Below are positions 45,701-53,956 of a DNA stretch of 64,000 bases, in pieces (the stretch's first letter is position 1; every line of letters starts with the position of its first letter). Origin of the DNA: Streptomyces mashuensis (GTDB lineage: Bacteria; Actinomycetota; Actinomycetes; Streptomycetales; Streptomycetaceae); assembly GCF_014654785.1 (NCBI RefSeq), contig NZ_BNBD01000005.1, forward strand, positions 372,001-436,000, given 5' to 3'. Below the pieces are notes generated by a model. It searched no databases and was not told the DNA's origin. It saw only the letters and a list, made by a program, of their open reading frames with translations. Position numbers and translations under genes: made by a program.

Positions 45701-46978
45701 GTGCCTCCTCGCATCGTTGTGGTGGAGCCCGTCTCGTCCGGGAACGCCCTCGTCGAGCACGCCCACGCGCTCGGCTGGGACGTCCTCGTCGCCTCCCACG
45801 ACCGCGACGACCGCGCGCTGACGCCGCACACCCGGGCGCTGGCCGGCGAGGTCCTCACGGTCGACACGAACGACGAAGCGGCCCTGGAGGCCGCGCTGAA
45901 GGCGGCCCACCAGCGGGCGCCGCTGGACGGCGTCGTCGCCGGCTGCGAGTTCTACGTGCCCGCCGTGGCCCGGCTCTGCCGCGCCCTCGGACTGCCCGGC
46001 CTCGACCCGGCCCGGGTCGACCTGGTCCGGCACAAGGCCCGGATGCGGGAGGCGGTGGCCGCCGCCGGGGTCGCGGGCCCGCGGTTCGCCGCCGTCGACG
46101 ACGTCGCGGAGACCGGCGCGGCCTGCGCCCACGTCGGCTTCCCCGCCGTCGTCAAGCCCGTCGAGTCGTCCGGCAGCATCCACGTCACCCGCGTCGAGGA
46201 CGTCGCGGCCGCCCGCGCCGCCGTCGCCGCCATCCGCGCCGAGGACGAGCTCGACCTCGGCCGCGAACTCAACCACCAGGCGATCATCGAGCAGTACGTG
46301 CCCGGCGACGAGTACAGCGCCGACGGCTACGTGCTCGACGGGCGCGTCGTCGTGGCCGCCGTCACCCGTAAACTCCTCGGCCCCGAGCCGTGGTTCGTCG
46401 AACTCGGCCACCTCACCCCGGCCGTCCTCGACCCGGCCGTACGCACCCTCGTGGACGACCACACGAGCGCCGTCGCCCGCGCCGTGGGCATCACCTCCGG
46501 CCCCTTCCACTGCGAGTTCCGGCTCGACGCCGGCCGGCCCGTCCTCATGGAGATCGCCGCCCGGCTGCCCGGCGACCGCATCGTCGACCTCGTGGAGCTG
46601 GCCACCGGCGTCGCCCTGCCCCGCGTCGCGCTGGCCGCCGCCACCGGCCGTGACCCGGCCGCGCTCGGCGCGTTCCGCGCGCCCGCGGCGGCCGCCGCCG
46701 GCATCCGCTTCCTCACCGCGGACGGCCTGCCCTCGTACGACGCCCTCACCGGCTGGGACGAGCTCGCGCACCGGCCCTGGCTGGTCTCCCGGCACGTGAT
46801 CGTCCCGCCCGGCGAGCCCCTCCCGCCCGCCGTGGACTTCCGCTGCCGCGTCGCCTCCGTCCTCTTCACCGCCATCTCCCCGGAGGCCGCGGGCGACCGC
46901 TGGACGGCCCTCGGCGACGAGGTGCGGGCGGTACGGACGGCACAGCCGGGACGGCCGGTGCGGGCGGTCCGCGCCTGA
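45701..46978 (+). CDS. ATP-grasp ligase 1 of the hydrazine-type cluster
   Basis: A 425-residue ATP-grasp enzyme. The N-domain (RIVVVEPVSSGNALVEHAHALG, VVAGCEFYVPAVARL) precedes the ATP-grasp core: KARMREAVAAAGVAGPRF, FPAVVKPVESSGSIHV (ATP lysine), EQYVPGDEYSADGYV and the metal-site LMEIAARLPGDRIVDL. The C-terminal lobe (about 330-425) is the L-amino-acid-ligase-like cap. Such enzymes form an acyl phosphate and join it to an amine, making peptide or hydrazide bonds. TTGGAG lies 5 bases before GTG 45701. It is clearly paralogous to the gene at 48237. The substrates are unknown. Confidence 0.88.
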   Translation: MPPRIVVVEPVSSGNALVEHAHALGWDVLVASHDRDDRALTPHTRALAGEVLTVDTNDEAALEAALKAAHQRAPLDGVVAGCEFYVPAVARLCRALGLPGLDPARVDLVRHKARMREAVAAAGVAGPRFAAVDDVAETGAACAHVGFPAVVKPVESSGSIHVTRVEDVAAARAAVAAIRAEDELDLGRELNHQAIIEQYVPGDEYSADGYVLDGRVVVAAVTRKLLGPEPWFVELGHLTPAVLDPAVRTLVDDHTSAVARAVGITSGPFHCEFRLDAGRPVLMEIAARLPGDRIVDLVELATGVALPRVALAAATGRDPAALGAFRAPAAAAAGIRFLTADGLPSYDALTGWDELAHRPWLVSRHVIVPPGEPLPPAVDFRCRVASVLFTAISPEAAGDRWTALGDEVRAVRTAQPGRPVRAVRA

Positions 46979-48240
46979 TGCTCGGCCTGACGCTCGCCAA
47001 GCGGCTCACCCCGTACTTCGCCGTCCGCTTCGCCGGCTGGCTCGTCGACAACCTGCTGATCTTCGGCATCCCGCTGCTCTGCTACCAGGCCAGCGGCGAA
47101 CTCAGCTGGTCCGGGCTGGCCCTCGCCCTCCAGTGGACGCCGCGCATCCTCTCCCTCATGGGCGCCGGGTTCGTCGTCGACCGGCTCGCGATCCGGCAGA
47201 TGTTCCTGCTGTGCGACTCCGTGCGCCTGGCCACCGGCGTGCTGTCGCTGCTCCTCGTCACGTGGTGGCCGCAGAGCACGCTCGCCGTCGTCCTCGCGTT
47301 CGGCGCGGTGGCCGGAGTGTTCTTCGAGCAGACCTTCGTCGCCGGCGAGAAGGCGGGCCGGCTGCTGGCCACGCCCGCCGAACAGCCCGCCGTCCAGTCC
47401 ACCCTCACCGGCCTCGAACAGGTCACCATCGTCGCCGCGCCCGCCCTCGGCGGCCTCCTGCTGCTCGGGCCGGCCCAGGCGTTCATCGGCGCGGCCACCG
47501 CCTGCTACGCCGTGTCGCTGCTGCTGGGCCGCACCATGCCCGCCGAACGCGCCGGCCTCGACCGGCGGGCCTCCCTCAAACAGGGCCTGACCCGCACCCT
47601 GACGGACCCCGTGCTGCGGCCCGTCATCCTCCTCACCATGGGCCTCAACTACATGCTGGGGCTCATCAACGGCAGCGCCGCCGGCCTCACCCACACCCGC
47701 TACGGCGCCTCCGAGACCACCCTCAGCTTCGTCTACTCCGCCGCCAGCATCGCCTCCATCGCCGCCGTCGGCCTCTCGCCCTGGCTGATCCGGCGGTTCG
47801 CGCTGTGGCGGTACGGCGCCGTGACCGCCGTCTGCTCGTCCGTCGTGTGCCTGGCGCTCGCCGGCGCCCCCACCATGCCCGTCTTCGCCCTCTGCCTGGG
47901 CGCGTTCCTCGCCCTCGACTCGCTCTTCAGCGTCTACATGCGCACCAGCCGCGCCGAACGCGTCCCCGCCGCCGTGTACGGCAGCACCGTGGCCGCGTTC
48001 GGGCTGCTCGTCATCGTGCCGCTGCCACTGGCCGGCGGCACGCTCGCCCTCCTCGGCGGCCGCGTCGACCCGCGCTGGCTGCTGATCGCGGCCGCCGTGG
48101 GCGCGCTGCTGCTGACGCTGTCCTTCGTGCCGGCGCTGGCCCGGGGACCGCGTGCACCGGAGCCGGAAGCAGAGCCGGACACCGTCGCGGCAGCCGTGGG
48201 AGAGCGGGAAGGCACCCCAGCCACGGGAGGTACGCCATGA
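46978..48240 (+). CDS. MFS transporter, likely product exporter
   Basis: A 420-residue transporter with about 12 hydrophobic helices (YFAVRFAGWLVDNLLIFGIPLL at the start; WLLIAAAVGALLLTLSFVPAL at the end). The GxxxDrxxRR-type loop between helices 2 and 3 is present as FVVDRLAIRQMFLLCDSVR. Overall it resembles the enterobactin/macrolide exporter-type MFS group. ATG 46978 overlaps the first ligase by one base (TGATG), and its stop overlaps the second ligase (ATGA). Export and self-protection for the cluster product are likely. Confidence 0.88.
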   Translation: MLGLTLAKRLTPYFAVRFAGWLVDNLLIFGIPLLCYQASGELSWSGLALALQWTPRILSLMGAGFVVDRLAIRQMFLLCDSVRLATGVLSLLLVTWWPQSTLAVVLAFGAVAGVFFEQTFVAGEKAGRLLATPAEQPAVQSTLTGLEQVTIVAAPALGGLLLLGPAQAFIGAATACYAVSLLLGRTMPAERAGLDRRASLKQGLTRTLTDPVLRPVILLTMGLNYMLGLINGSAAGLTHTRYGASETTLSFVYSAASIASIAAVGLSPWLIRRFALWRYGAVTAVCSSVVCLALAGAPTMPVFALCLGAFLALDSLFSVYMRTSRAERVPAAVYGSTVAAFGLLVIVPLPLAGGTLALLGGRVDPRWLLIAAAVGALLLTLSFVPALARGPRAPEPEAEPDTVAAAVGEREGTPATGGTP

Positions 48241-49529
48241 CCGCCTCGACCACGACCGAACCCGCCGGCCGCATCCTCGTCGTCGAGGCGGTGTCCGGCG
48301 GCGTCCTGCTGACCGACGCCGCGCTGGAGCTCGGCCTGCGCGTCGTCGTCGCCTCCGCCGACCGCGACGACCGCACGGTCCCCGACCGGCTCCGGGACCG
48401 CCTCGACGCACTCGTCACCGTGGAGACCAACGACCTGGACGCCCTCACCGCCCGGGTGCGCGACCTGCACGCCCGGCTGCCGCTGTCGGCCGTGTTCCCC
48501 GGCTGCGACGTCTACGTGCCGGCCGCCGCCCACCTGGCCGCCGGTCTCGGCCTCACCGGCCTCGACGTGCGCACCGTGGACCGGGTCCGCGACAAGGCGC
48601 GGATGCGGGAGGCCGTCGCCGCGGCCGGCCTGCACGGGCCGCGCTTCGTGGAGGTGGACACGGCCGCGGGGCTGCGCGCGGCGGGCGAGCACACCGGCTT
48701 CCCGTGCGTCCTGAAGCCCGTGGACCAGTCCGGCAGCCTGCACGTCACCAAGGTCCACGACCAGCGCGGCCTCGCCGCCGCGTACGACCGGCTCACCGGC
48801 GACCCGCTGCTCGACCTCGGCCGCCCCATGGACGGCCGGGTGCTGGTCGAGGAGTACCTGGCCGGGCCCGAGTACAGCGTCGAGGGGCACGTCCGCCGTG
48901 GGGGGCGGACGGCCGTGCTCGCCGTCACCGAGAAGATCCTCGGCCCGGAACCGCACTTCGCCGAGCTCGGCCACGTGGTGCCCGCCGCCCTGCCGGACAC
49001 CGCCGCGGCCGCCGTCGAGGAGTACGTGCACGCGGTCGTGGCCGCCGTCGGCATCACGGCCGGCCCCTTCCACTGCGAACTGCGGCTGACCGCCGCCGGA
49101 CCCGCCCTCGTCGAGATCGGCGCCCGCCTCCCCGGCGACCGCATCCCCGACCTCGTACGGCTGGTGCGCGGCGTCAGCATGCCCCGGCTGTGGCTCGCCG
49201 AACACCTCGGCCTCGACCCGGATGCGGCCGGGGCCCGCACCCGGCCCGTGGCGCCCTGCGCCGGCATCCACTTCTTCACCGCGCCCGGCGGCACGCGCTG
49301 CACGCACGTCACCGGCCTGGACGAGGCCCGGCGCACGCCCGGGGTGCGGGAGGCCGTCCTCGACGTCCGGCCCGGCGACCCGGTCCACCCCGGCCTGGAC
49401 GACTTCCGCTGCCGCCTGGGCCACGCCCTCCTCACCGCGGACTCGCCCGCCGAACTCGCGGCCGTGCGCCGCAGGGTGGCGCGCACGGTCCGCATCCACA
49501 CGCACGCCGAAGAGCACGCCCATGGGTGA
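48237..49529 (+). CDS. ATP-grasp ligase 2, paralogue of ligase 1
   Basis: A 430-residue ATP-grasp enzyme sharing order and many motifs with the gene at 45701: RILVVEAVSGGVLLTDAALELG, VFPGCDVYVPAAAHL, DKARMREAVAAAGLHGPRF, FPCVLKPVDQSGSLHV, EEYLAGPEYSVEGHV, LVEIGARLPGDRIPDL and GLDDFRCRLGHALLTAD. The two flank the exporter and probably arose by duplication with split roles, for example successive peptide couplings. It overlaps the N-hydroxylase gene by 8 bases. Confidence 0.88.
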   Translation: MTASTTTEPAGRILVVEAVSGGVLLTDAALELGLRVVVASADRDDRTVPDRLRDRLDALVTVETNDLDALTARVRDLHARLPLSAVFPGCDVYVPAAAHLAAGLGLTGLDVRTVDRVRDKARMREAVAAAGLHGPRFVEVDTAAGLRAAGEHTGFPCVLKPVDQSGSLHVTKVHDQRGLAAAYDRLTGDPLLDLGRPMDGRVLVEEYLAGPEYSVEGHVRRGGRTAVLAVTEKILGPEPHFAELGHVVPAALPDTAAAAVEEYVHAVVAAVGITAGPFHCELRLTAAGPALVEIGARLPGDRIPDLVRLVRGVSMPRLWLAEHLGLDPDAAGARTRPVAPCAGIHFFTAPGGTRCTHVTGLDEARRTPGVREAVLDVRPGDPVHPGLDDFRCRLGHALLTADSPAELAAVRRRVARTVRIHTHAEEHAHG

Positions 49530-50793
49530 TCCGTACGACTACGCGGCGGTCGGCGCCGGCCCCGCCAACCTCAGCCTCGCCGCGCAGGCCCAGGCCCGCC
49601 CCGGCCTGCGCGGCGTCCACCTGGAGCGCGCCGAACGGTTCGCCTGGCACCCCGGGCTGCTGCTGCCCGGCGCCACCCTCCAGGTCTCCTGCCTCAAGGA
49701 CCTCGTCACACCCGTCGACCCCACCAGCCCGTACACGTTCCTGGCATTCCTCCACGCCCAGGGCCGCTTCCACCAGTTCCTCAACGCCCGCTTCCGGGCC
49801 GTGCACCGCGCCGAGTTCGACGCGTACCTGCGCTGGGTGGCGGAACAGCTGCCCACGGTGCGCTTCGGCCACGAGGTGCACGCCGTCGACTTCACCGGCG
49901 GTTGCTTCGCCCTGGAGACCCGCCACGGCACCGTCCGCGCCCGGCACGTCGTCCTCGGCACCGGCCAGACCCCCTACGTGCCCGAACCCTTCCGGGACGC
50001 CCTGGACGACACCGTCTTCCACTCCGGGCAGTTCCTGCGGCACGCCGACGGGCTCGCCGGGAAGCGCGTGGCCGTCGTCGGCGGCGGGCAGAGCGGCGCC
50101 GAGGTCGTACGGCACCTGCTGACCGCCCGCGCGCGCCCCGCGGAGCTGCACTGGATCACCCGGCGCCCCGGCCTGCCGCCCCTCGACGAGTCGGCGTTCA
50201 CCAACGACCTGTTCCTGCCCGGCGCCGCCCGCGCCTTCTTCCACCTGCCCGCCTCCGAGCAGGCGGCCCGGCTGGCCGCACAGAAGTACGCGGGCGACGG
50301 CATCGACGACACGCTCCTCACCGAGCTCTACCAGCTGCTCTACCTCGCCACGTACGTCGAGCAGGACGCCGGCCCCGTCACCCTGCTCACCGGCCACGAG
50401 GTCACCGGCTTCACCCGGGCCGCCGGCGGCGCGCTGCGGCTCGTGCTGAAGTCCGCGGACGCCACCGCGGAGGCCGAGGCCGACGCCGTCGTCCTGGCCA
50501 CCGGCTACCGCCAGGGCCTGCCCGCGTGCCTGCGCCCGCTGCTGCCCCGCATCCGGTTCCGGGACGGGCTGCCGCGTGTCCGCGCCGACTTCTCACTGGA
50601 GTGGGACGGGCCCGCCGGGCACCGCATCCACGTGCAGAACGGGGCCCGGCACGCCTTCGGCATCGCCGACCCGCAACTCAGCCTCCTGGCGTGGCGCAGC
50701 CGCACTGTCCTCGACAGCATCACCGGCACCGACAGCATCACCGGCACCGACCGCACCGACGCCGATCGGACCACTGCCCATGACCACACCTGA
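49522..50793 (+). CDS. Flavin-dependent lysine/ornithine N-hydroxylase (Spb38/IucD class)
   Basis: A 423-residue N-hydroxylating monooxygenase. FAD site: YAAVGAGPANLSLAAQ. Substrate-side signature: LQVSCLKDLVTPVDPTSPYTFLAFLH, seen as LKDLVTPVDPTSPYTF, as in lysine N6- and ornithine N5-hydroxylases. NADPH site: RVAVVGGGQSGAEVVRHLL. The LATGYRQGLPA motif and the ADPQLSLLAWRS C-terminus are typical. In siderophore clusters it would precede an N-acyltransferase or NIS/NRPS enzyme, none of which is here; instead cupin, FAD oxidase and MetRS-like genes follow, as in the hydrazinoacetate pathway, where N6-hydroxylysine is the product. A tandem 18-bp repeat (50713-50748) encodes SITGTD twice in its tail. 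Confidence 0.9.
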   Translation: MGDPYDYAAVGAGPANLSLAAQAQARPGLRGVHLERAERFAWHPGLLLPGATLQVSCLKDLVTPVDPTSPYTFLAFLHAQGRFHQFLNARFRAVHRAEFDAYLRWVAEQLPTVRFGHEVHAVDFTGGCFALETRHGTVRARHVVLGTGQTPYVPEPFRDALDDTVFHSGQFLRHADGLAGKRVAVVGGGQSGAEVVRHLLTARARPAELHWITRRPGLPPLDESAFTNDLFLPGAARAFFHLPASEQAARLAAQKYAGDGIDDTLLTELYQLLYLATYVEQDAGPVTLLTGHEVTGFTRAAGGALRLVLKSADATAEAEADAVVLATGYRQGLPACLRPLLPRIRFRDGLPRVRADFSLEWDGPAGHRIHVQNGARHAFGIADPQLSLLAWRSRTVLDSITGTDSITGTDRTDADRTTAHDHT

Positions 50794-51157
50794 CCAGCCC
50801 CTTGAGGGTGTTCCCCGGTCCGTCCCTGTGTCGTTCCTGCCGCCGGAGACGGACGAGGCCGGCACCCGCAGCCGTGACGCCGGCTTCGCCGCGCCCGAGG
50901 TGGTGGCCGCCGTCGGCACCGTCCCGTTCCAGGCGGCCGTCTTCACCGTGCCGGCCGGCGCGCGCACGCTCCCCGACCGGCACCCCGGCGTCCAGGAGCT
51001 GTGGCTCGTCCAGCAGGGCCACGGCCACGTCCACTGCGCCGGGCTCGCCCGGCCGGCCGGTCCCGGCACGCTGATCGCCCTCGCCGGCGACGAGACGCAC
51101 CAACTCGTCGCGGGCGCAGAGGACATGACCGTGCTGTCGCTGTGGTGGCGGACGTGA
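50780..51157 (+). CDS. Stand-alone cupin (cupin half of a hydrazine synthetase)
   Basis: A 125-residue single cupin barrel. The first motif is ARTLPDRHPGVQELWLVQQGHGHV (seen as DRHPGVQELWLVQQG, with His and Glu ligands) and the second is ALAGDETHQLVAGAED with the third His. It overlaps the N-hydroxylase by 14 bases. In Spb40-type enzymes a cupin domain is fused to a MetRS-like domain and rearranges the glycyl ester of N6-hydroxylysine into an N-N bond. Here the cupin stands alone, with the FAD oxidase gene between it and the MetRS-like gene. A metal-dependent N-N-forming role is inferred from this neighbourhood. Confidence 0.82.
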   Translation: MTTPDQPLEGVPRSVPVSFLPPETDEAGTRSRDAGFAAPEVVAAVGTVPFQAAVFTVPAGARTLPDRHPGVQELWLVQQGHGHVHCAGLARPAGPGTLIALAGDETHQLVAGAEDMTVLSLWWRT

Positions 51158-51160
51158 CGC

Positions 51161-52240
51161 ATGGCGCCCCAGGTGTTCGACCTCGCCGTCGTCGGGACGG
51201 GCGTCATCGGCGCGACCGCCGTGGCCCTGGCCCTCGCCCGCGCCCCCGGTGCGGCCGTCGCCGCCGTGTCCGCCGGGCCCCTCCATCACGGGGCGACGGC
51301 CCGGTCCGCCGCCCTGGACATCCCCGCCGGGCACACGCCCGGCCGGCGCCGCCTCGCCCGGCGCGCCCTGGAGCTGCGGCCGCTGCTCGCCGCCGTCGCG
51401 CCCGCGCTCGGCGCGGCGGCCCCGCCCTCGTACTGGCTGATGCCGGCCCGCATGGTGCCCGCGGTGGGGGAGGAGCTGGTGGGCGACCGGCTCACGCCCT
51501 GCGACGCCGCGGACGAGGAACGGCTGCGCGGCGTCTTCGGCCCCCGCCTCGGCGGGCCGGACGACGTGCTGCTCCGTTCCGGCCCCGCCCGCGTCTCCGA
51601 CCCGCGGGCGGTGGTCGGCCAGCTGCTGCGACCCCTACGGGAGAACCCCCGGCACGCCCTCGTCAGGGATTTCCCCGTACGGGACATCACCCCGTACGGG
51701 ACGGCCGGGCACCGGCTCGTGGCCCGGGACGGCAGCACGCTCACCGCCCGCCGGGTGCTGGCCGCGCCGGGCGCCTGGGTGCTGCACGGCCCGTTCGCGG
51801 TCACGGCCCGGCGGTACGGGGCGCGGACGAAGAAGGTGGTGGCGTTCCACCTCCGCACCCGGCACCCCGCATCCGGCGTGGCGCCCCTCCTGAACCTGGA
51901 GGAGCACGAGGCGTTCCTGCTGCCGCGCGCCCCCGGCCAGTGGCTGCTCAGCGTCACCAGCGCCGGCTGGGACTGCCCGCCGGACCCCGCCGGGCTCGCC
52001 CCGGACGCCGCCGACACCGCCCTCGCGCGCGCCGTCCTCGCCACCGCCGTACCGGAGTTCCGCGCCGGCATCACGGGCTGCCGGGTCGCGGCGGACGTCT
52101 ACCTGCCCGACCGCTCGCCGCTCGTCGCCCCACTGGACGACCTGGCCGGCGCCGTCCTCGCGACCGGCGGCGCCGGTTCCGGCTTCCGGCTCGCCCCCGC
52201 CGTCGCCGAACAGGCCCTGGACCTGCTGCCCCCGCTCTGA
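51161..52240 (+). CDS. DAO-type FAD-dependent oxidase (Spb39-like role)
   Basis: A 359-residue D-amino-acid-oxidase-superfamily flavoprotein. FAD site: FDLAVVGTGVIGATAVALALA. It has the ATARSAALDIPAGHTPGRRRLA insertion, the RRVLAAPGAWVL second FAD strand and the C-terminal ATGGAGSGFRLAPAVAEQAL motif. The family oxidises C-N bonds of secondary amines or amino acids. In the s56-p1 pathway an FAD oxidase splits N6-(carboxymethylamino)lysine to hydrazinoacetic acid and aminoadipate semialdehyde; position and family fit that job. Only 3 bases separate it from the cupin gene. Confidence 0.84.
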   Translation: MAPQVFDLAVVGTGVIGATAVALALARAPGAAVAAVSAGPLHHGATARSAALDIPAGHTPGRRRLARRALELRPLLAAVAPALGAAAPPSYWLMPARMVPAVGEELVGDRLTPCDAADEERLRGVFGPRLGGPDDVLLRSGPARVSDPRAVVGQLLRPLRENPRHALVRDFPVRDITPYGTAGHRLVARDGSTLTARRVLAAPGAWVLHGPFAVTARRYGARTKKVVAFHLRTRHPASGVAPLLNLEEHEAFLLPRAPGQWLLSVTSAGWDCPPDPAGLAPDAADTALARAVLATAVPEFRAGITGCRVAADVYLPDRSPLVAPLDDLAGAVLATGGAGSGFRLAPAVAEQALDLLPPL

Positions 52241-52299
52241 CCCCTCATCCCCCGCCGCCTCCCTCCCCTACGGCTCCTTCCCTACGGAGGACCCCGGAC

Positions 52300-53937
52300 A
52301 TGCCGGACCTGCTGCCGACCCCCCACCTGCCCCGCCCCTACCTCCTCGTCCCGCCCGAACCCACCCCCAACGGCCCCCTGCACCTCGGCCACATCGCCGG
52401 CCCGTTCCTGCGCCTCGACGTCCTCGCCCGCTACCTGCGGCTGCGCGGCGACCGGCCGGTCGTGATGACCGGCACCGACACGTACGAGCCGTGGGTCGAG
52501 CTGAAGGCCCGCACCGACGGCAGCACCCCCGCCGCCGTCGCCGGCCGCTACCACGCGGCGATCCACGCGGACCTGGCCGCCATGGGCATCGGCACGGACG
52601 CGTACCTCAACCCTGCCGACGAGCCGTGGCACACCGCGTTCCGCGCCGAGATCGCCGCCTGCCTGCGGCGGCTGCGCGAGCGCGGCGCGCTGCTGACCCG
52701 TACCGAACGCATCCCCTACGTGCCCCGCACCGGCCGGTACCTCACCGGGCCGATGCTCCTCGGCCGCTGCCCCGACTGCGGTGCCGAGGCGGCCGGTTAC
52801 GGGTGCGAGGCGTGCGGCGCACAGATCGCGCCGGAGGAGCTGGCCGAACCGCGGCCCCGCTTCGCCGAGGACGCGTGGGAGTGGCGGCCGATCGACACCC
52901 TGTACGTCCGCACGGCCCCCCTCGCCTGGCTGGAGCCGGAGTTCGACCGCCTGGAGGTGGCCCCGCACCACCGCGAGACGGTACGTGCGCTGCTGCGCCG
53001 CACGGGCGGCACCGTCCGGCTGAGCGCCCCGCACGTATGGGGGATGCCCCTTCCGGGCCGGGAGGGCGCGGGCGGGGTGCCGGCGACCCTGTTCTCGTAC
53101 ACCGGCGGCTTCATGTTCGCCCGGCTGCTCGGCGAGCTCCACGGGCAGCGTACGGCCGGGGCGGGGGCGGCGGCGGTCAACGCGTTCGCGCCCGGCTCCG
53201 GCGTCACCACCGTCACCTCCCTCGGCTGCGACAACGTGATCTCGACGCTCGTGTGCGTCAACGCCGTCGCCCCGCAGCACGGCGACACCCGGCCGTACGA
53301 CCGCGTCCTGATCAACGAGTTCGCGTCCCTCTGCGGCGAGAAGTTCTCCACCAGCCGCCGCCACGCCATCGAGGTCGCCGCGCTCGCCCGCGTCGAGGGC
53401 CTGCCGGTGGACGCCGTCCGGTACTACCTGGCGAAGCACAACCCCGAGCGGGAGCCGGTGAGTTTCGAGCCGAAGGAGTTCCTGTCCTGGCTGGAGACAC
53501 ACCTGGCCGGCACCCTCGAAACCCGGGTGGCCAACGCATGGGAACGCCTTCCCGGCCCCGTCCGTTCCGGGCCCGGTGACGGCATGCTCCGGGACCTCCG
53601 CCGGCACCTCGACGCGCTGGACCGGGCGCTGGACGGCCCGCGACTGCACCTGGCGGGCGCGGCGGCCGTGCTCGACGCGTGGATCGGCGCGGGCCCGCCG
53701 GACGGCGGCCCCGACGCGCCGTACTGGTGGCTCAAGGGCCTCGCCCTCCTCGGCCACCCCTTCATGCCCGGCTGGTGCGGCGCCCTGTGGAACCGGCTCG
53801 GCGCCCCCGGCAGCCCCACGCTCGCCGCCTTCCCCGACCGTACGGCCCCCGTGGGCGACCACCGCGACCACCGGAGGGCCTTCTCCGCCGTCCCGTTCGC
53901 CACGTTCGCGTCCTGCCTGCCGGCGGGGCTGCGCTGA
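52300..53937 (+). CDS. MetRS-like synthetase paralogue (aminoacyl-ester-forming half of hydrazine synthetase)
   Basis: A 545-residue class I synthetase. HIGH is HLGH (residues 28-31) in PNGPLHLGHIAG; KMSKS is degenerate KFSTS (348-352). A MetRS-type zinc knuckle is present (Cys157, Cys160, Cys169, Cys172). MetRS-like blocks include TGTDTYEPWVELKA, LFSYTGGFMFARLL and VRYYLAKHNPERE. The anticodon-binding region is shortened and degenerate (residues 390-545), and no C-terminal tRNA-binding domain is present, arguing against a housekeeping MetRS. In Spb40-type enzymes this domain loads glycine onto N6-hydroxylysine. Good GGAGG upstream of ATG 52300. Confidence 0.88.
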   Translation: MPDLLPTPHLPRPYLLVPPEPTPNGPLHLGHIAGPFLRLDVLARYLRLRGDRPVVMTGTDTYEPWVELKARTDGSTPAAVAGRYHAAIHADLAAMGIGTDAYLNPADEPWHTAFRAEIAACLRRLRERGALLTRTERIPYVPRTGRYLTGPMLLGRCPDCGAEAAGYGCEACGAQIAPEELAEPRPRFAEDAWEWRPIDTLYVRTAPLAWLEPEFDRLEVAPHHRETVRALLRRTGGTVRLSAPHVWGMPLPGREGAGGVPATLFSYTGGFMFARLLGELHGQRTAGAGAAAVNAFAPGSGVTTVTSLGCDNVISTLVCVNAVAPQHGDTRPYDRVLINEFASLCGEKFSTSRRHAIEVAALARVEGLPVDAVRYYLAKHNPEREPVSFEPKEFLSWLETHLAGTLETRVANAWERLPGPVRSGPGDGMLRDLRRHLDALDRALDGPRLHLAGAAAVLDAWIGAGPPDGGPDAPYWWLKGLALLGHPFMPGWCGALWNRLGAPGSPTLAAFPDRTAPVGDHRDHRRAFSAVPFATFASCLPAGLR

Positions 53938-53956
53938 CCGGAGAGGAACACCGCCC

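Noticed and set aside
49522..50793. Siderophore cluster (hydroxamate type)
   Set aside because: There is an N-hydroxylase, but no N-acyl/formyltransferase, NIS synthetase, NRPS or siderophore uptake gene in the operon.
52300..53937. MetRS-like gene as the housekeeping metG or a resistance MetRS
   Set aside because: It has a degenerate KFSTS motif, a shortened C-terminal region, and sits inside an operon with cupin, N-hydroxylase and oxidase genes.
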